Shown: positions 1 to 10,401, numbered from the stretch's first letter. The stretch is DNA of 64,000 nt from Paenibacillus sp. JZ16 (GCF_015326965.1 NZ_CP017659.1:6647001-6711000), one strand, 5' to 3'. The notes: generated from the sequence alone by a model not told the origin. Numbers and translations are program-made.

Positions 1-483
1 AAAGATTCCATCTGGGCATTGATCCTGCCATTGGCGCTCAACGCCTTCTATATTATGATTCTTCGAACGTTCTACAGCACCAGCGTTCCGGATGCCATCA
101 TTGAATCCGGTAAAATCGACGGTGCAAGCGAGTTTAAAATTTTCTACAAGCTGGTATTGCCGCTATCCCTGCCGGGTCTGGCAACCATCGGGTTATTCAG
201 CACCCTGGGATATTGGAACGACTGGTTCAACGCATTGCTCTACATTGATGATCCGAACCTGGTTCCGCTGCAATCCATGCTCATGCGGATTGAGACCAGC
301 ATGCAGTTCATCCTGCAGAACTCTCAGAATTCATCCCTTAGCATGGCCGCTCTGCAGAGCATGCCGCAGGATACGTCGCGGATGGCGATGGTCGTTCTGG
401 CAACGGGGCCGATTATTCTGGCTTATCCGTTCTTCCAGCGCTATTTCATTCAAGGTCTGACCATCGGCGCGGTTAAAGAATAA
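1..483 (+). CDS. Carbohydrate ABC transporter permease, C-terminal part (LplC/YtcP-like)
   Basis: This is the C-terminal 160 residues of a membrane permease of a CUT1-type sugar importer. The frame is open from the first base, so its start lies outside the window. The fragment shows the EAA loop at about residues 35-58 (a Glu, then Gly-Lys-Ile-Asp-Gly-Ala), which docks on the ATPase, and hydrophobic segments around it and near the C-terminus. The closest match by eye is the LplC/YtcP family, whose members carry complex oligosaccharides and pair with a LplB-type permease and a binding lipoprotein. A GH3 gene follows after 26 bases and a run of mannosidases after that, so the likely cargo is a mannose-containing oligosaccharide; this is inferred from context. 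Confidence 0.85.
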   Translation, partial: KDSIWALILPLALNAFYIMILRTFYSTSVPDAIIESGKIDGASEFKIFYKLVLPLSLPGLATIGLFSTLGYWNDWFNALLYIDDPNLVPLQSMLMRIETSMQFILQNSQNSSLSMAALQSMPQDTSRMAMVVLATGPIILAYPFFQRYFIQGLTIGAVKE

Positions 484-509
484 ATTCTTCATGTACCGGA
501 GGGTATGAG

Positions 510-2807
510 ATGACTTATAAAGATTCCAGTAAACCCATTACGGAAAGAGTTGAACATCTTCTTGGCCTGATGAACCTGAAGGAAAAGGTTGGGCAGCTAA
601 CCCAGCCGTTCGGCTGGAAGACCTATGAAGTAAATGAAGGTCGGGTTTCATTAACGGATTCATTTAAAGAGCAAGTGAAAAATGGCGGCGTCGGATCCCT
701 TTACGGGACCCTTCGCGCCGATCCATGGACCGGTGTAACACTTGAGACCGGTCTTTCTCCGCGTGAAGGAGCAGAAGCCGTTAACTATATCCAGCGCTAC
801 GCCATTGAGGAATCGCGTCTGGGCATCCCGATCCTGATCGGGGAGGAATGCTCGCATGGGCATATGGCTATCGGCGGGACGGTCTTTCCGGTGCCGCTGT
901 CCATCGGGAGCACATGGAACGTGGATTTGTACCGGGATATGTGCCGTGCCGTGGCGCTCGAAACGCGCAGCCAAGGCGGTGCCGTCACTTATTCCCCAGT
1001 TCTAGACGTCGTGCGCGACCCAAGATGGGGCCGTACCGAGGAATGCTTTGGCGAAGATCCATACCTGATCAGCGAATATGCGGTTGCATCGGTAGAGGGC
1101 CTTCAAGGTGATTCATTGGACAGCCCGAGCAGTGTTGCGGCGACGTTGAAGCATTTTGTAGGTTATGGCAGTTCCGAGGGCGGGAGAAATGCGGGGCCCG
1201 TGCATATGGGAACACGTGAATTGATGGAAGTGGACATGCTGCCGTTCAAGAAAGCCGTGGAGGCAGGAGCTGCATCCATTATGCCGGCTTATAACGAGAT
1301 TGACGGCGTGCCGTGCACCGTTAATACGGAGCTGCTTGACGGGATTCTTCGCAAGGAGTGGGGCTTTGACGGCATGGTAATCACCGACTGCGGCGCCATT
1401 GATATGCTGGCCAGCGGCCATGATACCGCTGAAGACGGGATGGACGCCGCTGTTCAGGCACTTCGTGCCGGTATCGATATGGAGATGTCGGGCGAGATGT
1501 TCGGTAAGCATCTTGTGAAGGCTGTCGAGTCTAACAAGCTGGAAGTCTCCGTATTGGACGAGGCCGTACGCCGTGTATTGACGTTAAAATTCAAGCTTGG
1601 ATTGTTCGAGAATCCTTACGTGGATCCCCAGGTAGCCGAGGAGGTTATCGGCAGCCAGCATCACGTCGAACTTGCCAGACAGCTTGCGGCGGAAGGCATC
1701 GTTCTGCTCAAAAATGAAAACAAGGCCCTGCCGTTATCCAAAGAAAGCGGCGTGATTGCCGTCATTGGACCTAACGCCGATCAGGGCTACAATCAGCTTG
1801 GGGATTATACGTCTCCTCAGCCGCCTGCAAGCGTGACCACCGTACTGGATGGAGTCCGCGCAAAACTGGGTGATGAAGCGAATCGTGTATTGTATGCACC
1901 GGGCTGTCGCATTAAGGACGAATCCAGGGAAGGTTTTGAATTCGCGTTAACTTGCGCGAATCAGGCCGATACCGTGGTCATGGTACTTGGCGGTTCCAGC
2001 GCACGCGACTTTGGCGAAGGCACGATCGATCTGCGGACAGGGGCATCGAAGGTCACGGATGACGCTTTAAGCGACATGGATTGCGGCGAGGGCATCGACC
2101 GGATGACGCTGCAGTTATCCGGCGTTCAATTGGAATTGGCCCAGGAGATTCATAAGCTTGGCAAACGGATGATCGTTGTGTATATCAACGGCCGGCCGAT
2201 TGCGGAGCCGTGGATCGACGAGCATTCCGATGCCATTCTGGAAGCATGGTATCCGGGTCAGGAGGGCGGACATGCGGTAGCGGACATTTTGTTCGGCGAT
2301 GTGAATCCGTCCGGCAAGCTGACGATGTCGATACCGAAGCATGTCGGACAGCTTCCGGTTTACTATAACGGCAAGCGGTCGCGCGGTAAGCGTTACCTCG
2401 AAGAGGATTCTCAGCCGCGTTATCCGTTTGGATACGGGCTTAGCTATACCGAGTTCCGTTATTCGGATATTCAAGTTACGCCAGAAGTGATCGGAACAGG
2501 CGAATCCGCCGTTGTCTCTGTGAATGTTACAAATAGTGGAGACCGGGAAGGGTCCGAGGTTGTACAATTGTATGTGAGCGATGTGGCCAGCAAATATACA
2601 AGACCGGCCCGTGAGCTGAAGGGCTTCCGCAAGATCTCTCTGCAGCCTGGAGAGCAGTGCAAGGTGGAATTTACCGTCGGACCGGAACAGCTTCAATATA
2701 TCGGTCAAGATTACAAGCAGGTGGTTGAGCCTGGCTTGTTCCGTGTGATGGTAGGCAAACATGTGAACGATACGCTGAGTGCAGATTTGACTGTACAGGA
2801 GGGTTAA
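510..2807 (+). CDS. Glycoside hydrolase family 3 beta-glycosidase
   Basis: This 765-residue enzyme should cleave terminal beta-linked glucose or related sugars with retention. It has the usual GH3 layout: an N-terminal barrel, a C-terminal alpha/beta sandwich and a fibronectin-III-like domain at about 660-755. Lys214-His215-Phe216 lie in the conserved KHF motif, and Asp293 in VITDCG is the expected nucleophile, equivalent to the Asp of the family motif SDW. No signal peptide is visible, so it acts in the cytoplasm on imported oligosaccharides. A GGAGGG site precedes the ATG. It starts 26 bases after the permease and ends 3 bases before the first GH38 gene, so the genes are surely co-transcribed. 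The exact substrate cannot be read from the sequence. Confidence 0.93.
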   Translation: MTYKDSSKPITERVEHLLGLMNLKEKVGQLTQPFGWKTYEVNEGRVSLTDSFKEQVKNGGVGSLYGTLRADPWTGVTLETGLSPREGAEAVNYIQRYAIEESRLGIPILIGEECSHGHMAIGGTVFPVPLSIGSTWNVDLYRDMCRAVALETRSQGGAVTYSPVLDVVRDPRWGRTEECFGEDPYLISEYAVASVEGLQGDSLDSPSSVAATLKHFVGYGSSEGGRNAGPVHMGTRELMEVDMLPFKKAVEAGAASIMPAYNEIDGVPCTVNTELLDGILRKEWGFDGMVITDCGAIDMLASGHDTAEDGMDAAVQALRAGIDMEMSGEMFGKHLVKAVESNKLEVSVLDEAVRRVLTLKFKLGLFENPYVDPQVAEEVIGSQHHVELARQLAAEGIVLLKNENKALPLSKESGVIAVIGPNADQGYNQLGDYTSPQPPASVTTVLDGVRAKLGDEANRVLYAPGCRIKDESREGFEFALTCANQADTVVMVLGGSSARDFGEGTIDLRTGASKVTDDALSDMDCGEGIDRMTLQLSGVQLELAQEIHKLGKRMIVVYINGRPIAEPWIDEHSDAILEAWYPGQEGGHAVADILFGDVNPSGKLTMSIPKHVGQLPVYYNGKRSRGKRYLEEDSQPRYPFGYGLSYTEFRYSDIQVTPEVIGTGESAVVSVNVTNSGDREGSEVVQLYVSDVASKYTRPARELKGFRKISLQPGEQCKVEFTVGPEQLQYIGQDYKQVVEPGLFRVMVGKHVNDTLSADLTVQEG

Positions 2808-2810
2808 TGA

Positions 2811-5800
2811 ATGGAACGCATTCGACGCTTTATACGCGAACTGTCGGAGCGGCAGTGGCTCGAGTCGACGGAGCTTAGAGAGTGGGACATTACCCGAACC
2901 ACTTACATGGTTCCGGGCGTGTATGAGGATACGGCTCCTTATACAGAGGGGCATGACTTCAACAGGTTTCCGAGCACGCAGGGAACAACCTATTTCTTTC
3001 GGAGGAACCTTGAATTGCCCACCCACTGGGTGGATGGAGCGATCGGACTTGTATTCCACTCCGGGGGCGAGGGATTATTGCGCATAAACGGAGTATCTTA
3101 TCAGGGCTTGGACCGCAATCATACTTTCGTCAAGCTTGATCCGAAACGCACCGGCTTGAACATGGAGCTTGAGATCGAGTTGTACGATCCGATTCCGGAG
3201 CCGGTAGACCCGCTGAATCAGCAGGCTGTCATCCAGCCTCCGATTACTAGGGTGCAAAGCTTGCTAGTCAACGTGAACGTACCCGTTCAGAGCCTGATGT
3301 ACACCGCGACCGTGATCCGCGATTCGCTTATCCTGTTGCCGGATAGCGATATGCGGCGAATTCGCTTAATGGAGGCGCTGTATCAGGCGATGGACCGCTT
3401 TGTCAGCCTGGAGGATGCCGCCATTCGGGATGGCGCTCAGGTAACCGGGATTGAGCATGATCTGAAACAGGCGGTTACTGCCATTGGCGGCCACGCTGAA
3501 GGCACCGAGCATATGGTAGGCCAATCGCATATCGATATCGCCTGGCTGTGGCCCGTCAGGGAAACCGTGCGAAAAACAAGCCGGACCTTCTCCACCATGG
3601 ATGCGCTAATGAATGAATATCCCGAATTTAAGTACGCGCAGAGCCAGCCTTTGCTGTACCAATTCCTGAAGGATCACGATCCTGAGCTGTACGAGAGAGT
3701 GAAGGCCAGAATCAAGGAAGGACGATGGGAGCTGGTCGGCGGGATGTGGGTCGAACCGGACCTGAACATTCCGAGCGGGGAGTCCCTCATGCGTCAAATG
3801 CTGTACGGGCAGCGCTTCTATCAAGAAGAGTTTGGTCTGACATCTCATATTGAGTGGCTGCCGGATACATTCGGTTATTGTGCATCGCTGCCTCAGATCC
3901 TGAAGCATGGCGGCATTCGTTATTTCATGACAACAAAACTTGGCTGGAACGATACGAATGTGTTCCCTTACGACCTGTTCCATTGGGTCGGGATCGATGG
4001 AACCCCGATGTTATCCTATCTCAATCACGGCGTGAATGAGAACACGCTGCCCAAAGATGTTCATGAGCACTGGCAGTCATACCGCCAAAGAGCCGTTCAT
4101 CCGGAGCAGATGCTGCTGTATGGACATGGTGACGGCGGAGGCGGCGTAACCCGCGAAATGTTGGAATATATCGACCGCGCCGGGCTTATGGTGGGGCAAC
4201 CGGCCAGCAAGTACAGTACGGCTGCCGAGTTTTTCAGCGGGATCGAGGAAACACAGCCGAAGCTGCCGAAATGGCGCGGGGATTTGTATCTTGAGCTTCA
4301 TCGCGGCACCTATACAACGCATGCGCGGAACAAGCGTCATAACCGGAAGGCGGAAATTCTGTACCGCGAGGCGGAGCTCTGGAATTCGGTGGCATTTTCG
4401 TCGATGGACAACGAGCAGAAGCAGGCAATTACGAGCGAGCTGCATGACGGCTGGAAGTTGATTTTGCTGAATCAATTTCATGATATTATTCCGGGGTCTG
4501 CCATTACGGAGTCTTACGTCACCTCCGAGAAGGAATACGAAGAGGTATTCGAAAAAGGAAATCACAGCCTCCGTCTTGGACTTCAGGTATTGGCGGATCA
4601 GGCCGATACAGAAGGGGAAGGCATTCCGTATGTCATCTTCAACGGACTTGGATGGAGCAGAGATGCGGTCATTTCGATTGAAGGAGAGCAGGGCCTTGCG
4701 CCGTATGATTCGGATGGAGCGCTGCTGCAATACGATGTCCAAACCGATGAGAACGGTAAAACCTCTCACCGCTTGAATGTTCATGTTCAAGGCATCCCGG
4801 CTTTGGGATACAAGACCATTTGGTTGAAGCCGCCAGCAGGAAACCAGGTGGTGGCGGAGAAATCTACTACAGTGTTCGCAGATTCATGGGAAACGGATCA
4901 TTATAAGGTCAGCTTTAATGAGCGCGGCGAAATCACGAGCCTGTGGGATAAAGAGGCTCAACGGGAAGTGGTCAAGCCGGGCGAAGCCGCGAACCGCTTC
5001 CACTTCTTCCATGACCGTCCGACGCTGTGGGACGCATGGGATATCGATACCCGTTACGAGGAGCAATTAGCCGGAGAGGCGGAGCTGATCGAGAAGAAGC
5101 TGGTGCATGCGGGTGAGGTACAGGATGTGCTGCGTTTCCGCTGGCGCATCCATAACTCGGAGATCATGCAGGACATGATTTTTTATCATCATGACCGGCG
5201 GATCGACTTCAAGACGTTTGTCAGTTGGAATGAATCACATAAACTGCTGAAAGTCGGCTTCCCGATCGGGGTCGTTGCCGATAAGGCTACTTATGAGATT
5301 CCGTTCGGAACCATCGAGAGACCGACCCATCGCAATACAAGCTGGGAGCAGGCGCAATATGAAGTCTGCGGCCACCGTTTTGCGGATGTGTCGGAGCATG
5401 GATACGGCGTCAGCCTCATCAACGACTGCAAGTACGGGTATGACATTCAGGATAGCACCATCCGGTTGTCCCTGCTGCGCGCGCCGAAGTGGCCCGATGT
5501 CACGGCAGACTTGGGTGAGCATGAGTTCACATATTCCCTATACCCGCATGAAGGAGACTGGAGAAGCGCTGGAATCGTCCGCAAAGCTGCCGAGCTCAAT
5601 CATGAGCTTCCATACGTAAGAACAAGCTCGAACAAGGGGCCTCGGGCTGCTGTTCATTCGTTTATTCCATTCGAGAGCGATCATGTGATCCTGGATACTG
5701 TTAAACCAGCAGAAGACGGTTCAGGGTATATTCTTCGGATGTATGAATCCGCGGGAGGCCGAGACGAAGCAGTGCTCAGCTGGCCTTATCCTTATGAAAG

Positions 5801-5924
5801 CGTCCATGTATCCAACGCCCTGGAAGAAGAACTCGAACTACTGGATACTGCGGAAGGAAGGTTAGCCCTTCAATTCTTGCCGTATGAGATCAAAACCATC
5901 AAATTGACTACACATCATACTTAA
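2811..5924 (+). CDS. Glycoside hydrolase family 38 alpha-mannosidase (long form)
   Basis: The product has 1037 residues and resembles the long GH38 alpha-mannosidases, zinc-dependent retaining exo-enzymes that remove alpha-1,2/1,3/1,6 mannose. An N-terminal beta-rich region of about 230 residues precedes the catalytic domain. His240 and Asp242 in the HIDIAW motif are expected metal ligands, and Asp352 in LPDTFGY is the expected nucleophile. The middle and C-terminal beta-sandwich domains are present. There is no signal peptide, so it is likely cytoplasmic. The ATG lies 3 bases after the GH3 stop, with the ribosome site (AGGAGGGT) inside the end of GH3, which suggests translational coupling. 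An overlapping ATG at 2807 is in another frame and was not used. Confidence 0.93.
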   Translation: MERIRRFIRELSERQWLESTELREWDITRTTYMVPGVYEDTAPYTEGHDFNRFPSTQGTTYFFRRNLELPTHWVDGAIGLVFHSGGEGLLRINGVSYQGLDRNHTFVKLDPKRTGLNMELEIELYDPIPEPVDPLNQQAVIQPPITRVQSLLVNVNVPVQSLMYTATVIRDSLILLPDSDMRRIRLMEALYQAMDRFVSLEDAAIRDGAQVTGIEHDLKQAVTAIGGHAEGTEHMVGQSHIDIAWLWPVRETVRKTSRTFSTMDALMNEYPEFKYAQSQPLLYQFLKDHDPELYERVKARIKEGRWELVGGMWVEPDLNIPSGESLMRQMLYGQRFYQEEFGLTSHIEWLPDTFGYCASLPQILKHGGIRYFMTTKLGWNDTNVFPYDLFHWVGIDGTPMLSYLNHGVNENTLPKDVHEHWQSYRQRAVHPEQMLLYGHGDGGGGVTREMLEYIDRAGLMVGQPASKYSTAAEFFSGIEETQPKLPKWRGDLYLELHRGTYTTHARNKRHNRKAEILYREAELWNSVAFSSMDNEQKQAITSELHDGWKLILLNQFHDIIPGSAITESYVTSEKEYEEVFEKGNHSLRLGLQVLADQADTEGEGIPYVIFNGLGWSRDAVISIEGEQGLAPYDSDGALLQYDVQTDENGKTSHRLNVHVQGIPALGYKTIWLKPPAGNQVVAEKSTTVFADSWETDHYKVSFNERGEITSLWDKEAQREVVKPGEAANRFHFFHDRPTLWDAWDIDTRYEEQLAGEAELIEKKLVHAGEVQDVLRFRWRIHNSEIMQDMIFYHHDRRIDFKTFVSWNESHKLLKVGFPIGVVADKATYEIPFGTIERPTHRNTSWEQAQYEVCGHRFADVSEHGYGVSLINDCKYGYDIQDSTIRLSLLRAPKWPDVTADLGEHEFTYSLYPHEGDWRSAGIVRKAAELNHELPYVRTSSNKGPRAAVHSFIPFESDHVILDTVKPAEDGSGYILRMYESAGGRDEAVLSWPYPYESVHVSNALEEELELLDTAEGRLALQFLPYEIKTIKLTTHHT

Positions 5925-5944
5925 TCAAAGGAGCCAGAACAACC

Positions 5945-7264
5945 ATGGAACAATTCAGACTCCCCAAAATACCAATGCCGGAGCTTGAGCTGCCGCAATC
6001 GATTCAGGCGGTTCTGCAAGAGGCTGAAGAAAAGCTTGCGCACCGTCCAAAGCTGCTTCAGCTGTTCAAGAACACTTTCCCGAACACGCTGGAGACAACA
6101 ACCAAACTGATGGAGGATGGCACGACATTTGTGATTACCGGTGATATTCCGGCCATGTGGCTGCGCGATTCGGTAGAACAGGTGATCCATTACATTCCGT
6201 TTGCGAAGAATGATCCGCAGCTGCAGCGGATTTTAAGCGGATTGATCAAACGCCATTTTCAATATATTCATATCGATCCTTATGCCAATGCCTTTAATGA
6301 ATCGGCGAATGACTGGCATTGGAATACAACCGACGAAACCGAAATGTCCCCATGGGTATGGGAGCGCAAGTTTGAGATTGATTCGCTATGCTTCTCCGTT
6401 CGTTTGGCCTACCTGTACTGGAAGGAAACCGGACTTACGGATGTGTTCGACGCCAACTTCAAGTCGGCTATGATCAAGATCATCGAGCTGTTTAAAACCG
6501 AGCAGCACCATTTCGAGAAATCGCCTTACCGTTTCACGCGGGATAACGGAATTCCAACGGATTCGTTGCGCAATAACGGGCTCGGCATGCCGGTGAATTA
6601 TACGGGCATGATCTGGTCCGGCTTCCGTTCAAGCGATGACGCTTGCGACTTCCACTACAATATTCCGGGCAACATGTTCGCCGTTGTCGCCTTGCGTCAA
6701 ATGCAGGAATTCGCGGAATGGGTATTCCGGGACATGAAGCTGCTCGATGAGCTGAAACGACTCGAAGCCGACGTGGATCACGGGATTCAGTTGTACGGCA
6801 TCTACCGCCATCCGGAGTTTGGACCCATCTACGCCTATGAAACAGACGGTTACGGGAATTACTGCTTGATGGATGATGCGGGAACCCCTGGACTCATGTC
6901 CATCCCTTATCTGGGGTATTGCTCTGCAGATGATCCGATCTATCAAAACACCAGACGGTTTGCGCTAAGCAAAGAGAATCCTTTCTACTACGAGGGCGCT
7001 GTTGCCAAAGGAATTGGCAGTCCGCATACACCGCCGGATTACATCTGGCATATGGCATTGTCGATGCAGGGAATTACGGCACAGACGGCCGAAGAGAAGC
7101 TGGAGATGATTGCGCTGCTGGAAGCGACCGATGCCGATACCGGCTTTATGCATGAAGGCTTCCATGCCGACGATCCAAAAGTCTTTACTAGATCTTGGTT
7201 TGCCTGGTCCAACAGCCTCTTCTCGCAATTGGTGTATCAGGCGATGAAAGCAGGTATTCTATGA
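5945..7264 (+). CDS. Glycoside hydrolase family 125 exo-alpha-1,6-mannosidase
   Basis: This 439-residue protein matches GH125 (formerly DUF1237), metal-independent inverting exo-alpha-1,6-mannosidases known from Streptococcus pneumoniae and Clostridium perfringens that trim alpha-1,6 mannose from N-glycan cores. Visible family motifs are AMWLRD at residues 70-75 and WSGFRSSDD at 224-232. The length is normal for the family and no secretion signal is seen. The start has a good AAAGGAG site 9 bases upstream and lies 20 bases after GH38. Its stop overlaps the next ATG as ATGA. Finding GH125 between two GH38 genes is the strongest hint that this operon degrades alpha-mannosides. Confidence 0.93.
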   Translation: MEQFRLPKIPMPELELPQSIQAVLQEAEEKLAHRPKLLQLFKNTFPNTLETTTKLMEDGTTFVITGDIPAMWLRDSVEQVIHYIPFAKNDPQLQRILSGLIKRHFQYIHIDPYANAFNESANDWHWNTTDETEMSPWVWERKFEIDSLCFSVRLAYLYWKETGLTDVFDANFKSAMIKIIELFKTEQHHFEKSPYRFTRDNGIPTDSLRNNGLGMPVNYTGMIWSGFRSSDDACDFHYNIPGNMFAVVALRQMQEFAEWVFRDMKLLDELKRLEADVDHGIQLYGIYRHPEFGPIYAYETDGYGNYCLMDDAGTPGLMSIPYLGYCSADDPIYQNTRRFALSKENPFYYEGAVAKGIGSPHTPPDYIWHMALSMQGITAQTAEEKLEMIALLEATDADTGFMHEGFHADDPKVFTRSWFAWSNSLFSQLVYQAMKAGIL

Positions 7265-10200
7265 GCGGGCGTCTGATTGTATTCTACGATCCGTCCTTTC
7301 CGGCAGCAGAAGCTGCCGGTTTGCCGGCTAGCGCGGCGGCCCTGCATGCATTCGATGTCGTGTGTCGTGCTGAGGATTTGGCTGAAGCGCTGGAATCTGC
7401 AGGTGGACAGGGCGCAAGCTTTGTCAATTTGCATGCGCCTTACTTCCCGAAAAGCGCCTGGAGAGCGATCCTGGGCTTTCTGAGAAATGGCGGCGGTCTT
7501 GTCAGCGTAGGCGGTGCCCCCTTCAAACGCCCTGTCCGTATGGAGGATGGCGCTTGGGTGGTGGAGCATGAACAGACGGCATACCACCAGCAGCTCCACA
7601 TTCACGAGGTGCTGCCAGTAGACAGCGGACGCGTCGACCATTTAACTGCAAGTGACGTTATTCCGGTTATGGAGAGCTGCCATGAGCGGTTATCCGTCCG
7701 CGATACGTGGAACCTGGTTCCGCATGTCACCAAAAGCAGTGACCTGCCGCATCAGATGGGATCGGCCGGGCCGATGGATACACGGATTTATCCGCTTCTT
7801 AAGGGGACCACGGCGAAGGGACGAGAAGTCGCGGCTCCTGCCGTTTTGTGGGAAAACGTCGGCGGACCTTTCTTGGGCGGACGCTGGATGTTTGTGAATC
7901 AGCCTCTCTCAACCTCTTTCTGGGAACAGGATGGAGGAGATGAGGTACGGCGCTGGGCGGCATTCTGCGCAAAGGGCATCACCGAGCTGTGGATCAAGCC
8001 GAATTATGCGGCCTACGAGTCCGGCGAGCGCGCGATTCTGACCCTGCAGGCACAACGTCTTGGCCGGAGCTTACCCGTACAAGAGCCGCAGAGCTGGACA
8101 TTCCGCATCTCCGTCAAGCACGACCAAGATGAGTCCTTATCATGGCATCATTCCGAGACGGTGGATGTGACCGGACAATTTCATGTGCAGCGCATTCCGG
8201 TTATGCTGGATATCAAGCCTGGATCCTATCGGGTCGTATGTGAAGCTGAAGGACCGGATGGAGAAATCCGCGTGCTGAGACAAGGGTTCTGGGGAACAGA
8301 TTCCGAGCTTTTGCAGGCGGGAACGCCTGTAACCTGCAATCGGGATTACTTCATCAAGGATGGCCGCCCGCTGCCTGTTGTCGGGATGACTTACATGACC
8401 TCCGATGTAGCGCGTAAGTTCCTGTTCCTTCCGAACACGGATGTATGGGACCGCGATATGGCACAGATGCGTAATGCGGGCATCAACTGGATTCGTACCG
8501 GTATCTGGACCGCATACCGCAATATTATGCAGGTGGACGGTCATGCATCCGAAGAGGTTTTGCGTTCGATTGACGCCTTCCTGTTAACGGCGAAGAAGCA
8601 TGATTTGCAGGTGACATTCACGTTCTTCTCCTTCACCCCGGAGACTTGGGAAGGTCAAAATCCTTACCTCGATCCGCGAAGTGTGGAAGCGCAGAAGCGT
8701 TTCATACGTTCCATCATTAGTAGACATAAAGATACGAAGAATGTGGACTGGGATCTGATTAACGAGCCATCCATGTTTGATCCGCCGCAGATATTCTCGG
8801 ACGGACCGCGTTCCGCGAAGGATCCATTCGAGAAACAAGCTTATATCGACTGGCTGAAGAAGCGCCATGGTTCGATTGAACGTCTGCAGGAACGCTGGAA
8901 TATGACAGCCGATCAGCTGCCGGGTTTTGACTCCGTGGTTCCACCGGAGCCTCAAGTCATTAATTTTGACGTTCAAGACATGCATCAAGGGAAAAAAGGC
9001 ACCCAATGGCTTGATTACGCACTGTTCTCCATGGACATGCATAACCGTTGGGCCAAGGAATTATATGACGATATTAAAGAAGTATGCCCGGATCATATGG
9101 TTACCGTTGGACAGGACGAGGCGCTTGGCGCACAGCGTCCATCTCCGTTCTTCTATGCCGAAGCCGTAGACTATACGACGGTCCACTCCTGGTGGTTCAA
9201 CGACTATTTGATCTGGGACGGCATCTTTGCCAAAACGCCGGATAAACCGAACCTGATTCAGGAAACGGGCATCATGTACGTGGAGACACCGGATGGCCGG
9301 GCGAAGCGAAGCGAAGCCGAGCTGCGGAATTTGCTGGAGCGCAAGTATGCTTACGCCTTCTCAACAGGGGGCGCAGGAGCCATTCATTGGATCTGGAACA
9401 CGAATTTCTACATGGACAATGCCAATGAATCGCATATCGGAGCTGTCCGCGCTGACGGTACGGAGAAACCGGAAGCGGATGTGTCGTATGATTTCGGCGC
9501 TTTCATGGAAGGCATCCGGGATATGTTTAAAGGCCGGAAGCTGGAAGAGACCGCGGTCATCTTCCCTTATTCGAACGATTTCTCGAACCGTAAGCTCGCT
9601 TTTGAAGCAACGACCAAGGCGACGCGCGCACTTGCTTACGAGCTGAACGTGCCATTCCGCGCTGTCGGGGAATATGATTTAAGCTCGCTGCGTAACCATC
9701 CAGTGAAGTTCGTCATTCTGCCGAGCGCGCACAATGTAGATGACCAGGCGTTTGCCGAGTTGATGGATATCGTGAAGGAAACGGGAGCTACGCTGCTTCT
9801 GACAGGTCCTATCAGTCTGGATGCATATTGGCATCAGGTCGATCGAATGACCGAGGAGCTGGGCGAGAGAAAGCTGGCGAATGTGCGCCGGGAAGAAAGC
9901 TTGCGCATTGGGGATACTACATGGTCTGCATCGTATGGCCATCGGAAGATTGCCGAGCTGAGCAAAGAAATTCCGGCAGGCAGCGGAGCGAAACCGGCTG
10001 ATCTGGCCGGCGACTCTATCGTGGACGTGAAGCTTGGAGCAGGGCGTCTTCTCTGGAGCCCGCTTCCCGTAGAAATGAATGATCGAATCGACACCATTTC
10101 GGCTTTATATCGGTATGCATTGGAGCTGTCCGCTGCAGACACTGGACTGATCTGGCATCAAGGCGGAGAACATTCCGGCGTATATGGACGCAAGGTAACG

Positions 10201-10401
10201 TTTGAAGAAGGAGCTCTCTTCGTATTCGGCTCGGAGCAATCGTGGGACACGAACGTTGAGGTAAAGGATCCTTCCACAGGCCTCATCTATTCATTCGTGC
10301 TGGAAGCGGATCGTTCGGTCTTGTTTGCAGTTGATGCGAGCGGTGACCTGTTATCGCTGTACCGTCCGGATGAGGTCGAAATCACGGTATCGAAGGGCTA
10401 A
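7261..10401 (+). CDS. Multidomain clan GH-A glycosidase with GATase-like domains, substrate unknown
   Basis: The product has 1046 residues if it starts at the ATG that overlaps the GH125 stop (ATGA). Three parts can be seen: an N-terminal 240-residue region resembling a ThuA/amidotransferase-like fold, a TIM-barrel glycosidase at about 370-740, and a C-terminal region (about 760-1000) resembling the trimerisation domain of GH42 beta-galactosidases. In the barrel, Glu502 of LINEPS fits the acid/base and Glu668 of LIQETG the nucleophile of a retaining clan GH-A enzyme. It could be a beta-galactosidase or, given its mannosidase neighbours, a beta-mannosidase acting on the Man-beta-GlcNAc core; the GH42-like GH164 beta-mannosidases are a possible comparison. 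No signal peptide is seen. Family assignment is uncertain. Confidence 0.72.
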   Translation: MSGRLIVFYDPSFPAAEAAGLPASAAALHAFDVVCRAEDLAEALESAGGQGASFVNLHAPYFPKSAWRAILGFLRNGGGLVSVGGAPFKRPVRMEDGAWVVEHEQTAYHQQLHIHEVLPVDSGRVDHLTASDVIPVMESCHERLSVRDTWNLVPHVTKSSDLPHQMGSAGPMDTRIYPLLKGTTAKGREVAAPAVLWENVGGPFLGGRWMFVNQPLSTSFWEQDGGDEVRRWAAFCAKGITELWIKPNYAAYESGERAILTLQAQRLGRSLPVQEPQSWTFRISVKHDQDESLSWHHSETVDVTGQFHVQRIPVMLDIKPGSYRVVCEAEGPDGEIRVLRQGFWGTDSELLQAGTPVTCNRDYFIKDGRPLPVVGMTYMTSDVARKFLFLPNTDVWDRDMAQMRNAGINWIRTGIWTAYRNIMQVDGHASEEVLRSIDAFLLTAKKHDLQVTFTFFSFTPETWEGQNPYLDPRSVEAQKRFIRSIISRHKDTKNVDWDLINEPSMFDPPQIFSDGPRSAKDPFEKQAYIDWLKKRHGSIERLQERWNMTADQLPGFDSVVPPEPQVINFDVQDMHQGKKGTQWLDYALFSMDMHNRWAKELYDDIKEVCPDHMVTVGQDEALGAQRPSPFFYAEAVDYTTVHSWWFNDYLIWDGIFAKTPDKPNLIQETGIMYVETPDGRAKRSEAELRNLLERKYAYAFSTGGAGAIHWIWNTNFYMDNANESHIGAVRADGTEKPEADVSYDFGAFMEGIRDMFKGRKLEETAVIFPYSNDFSNRKLAFEATTKATRALAYELNVPFRAVGEYDLSSLRNHPVKFVILPSAHNVDDQAFAELMDIVKETGATLLLTGPISLDAYWHQVDRMTEELGERKLANVRREESLRIGDTTWSASYGHRKIAELSKEIPAGSGAKPADLAGDSIVDVKLGAGRLLWSPLPVEMNDRIDTISALYRYALELSAADTGLIWHQGGEHSGVYGRKVTFEEGALFVFGSEQSWDTNVEVKDPSTGLIYSFVLEADRSVLFAVDASGDLLSLYRPDEVEITVSKG

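Noticed and set aside
2115..3059. A 314-codon antisense frame across the GH3/GH38 junction
   Set aside because: Both sense genes are well supported with intact catalytic motifs; the antisense frame has no ribosome site and low-complexity composition.
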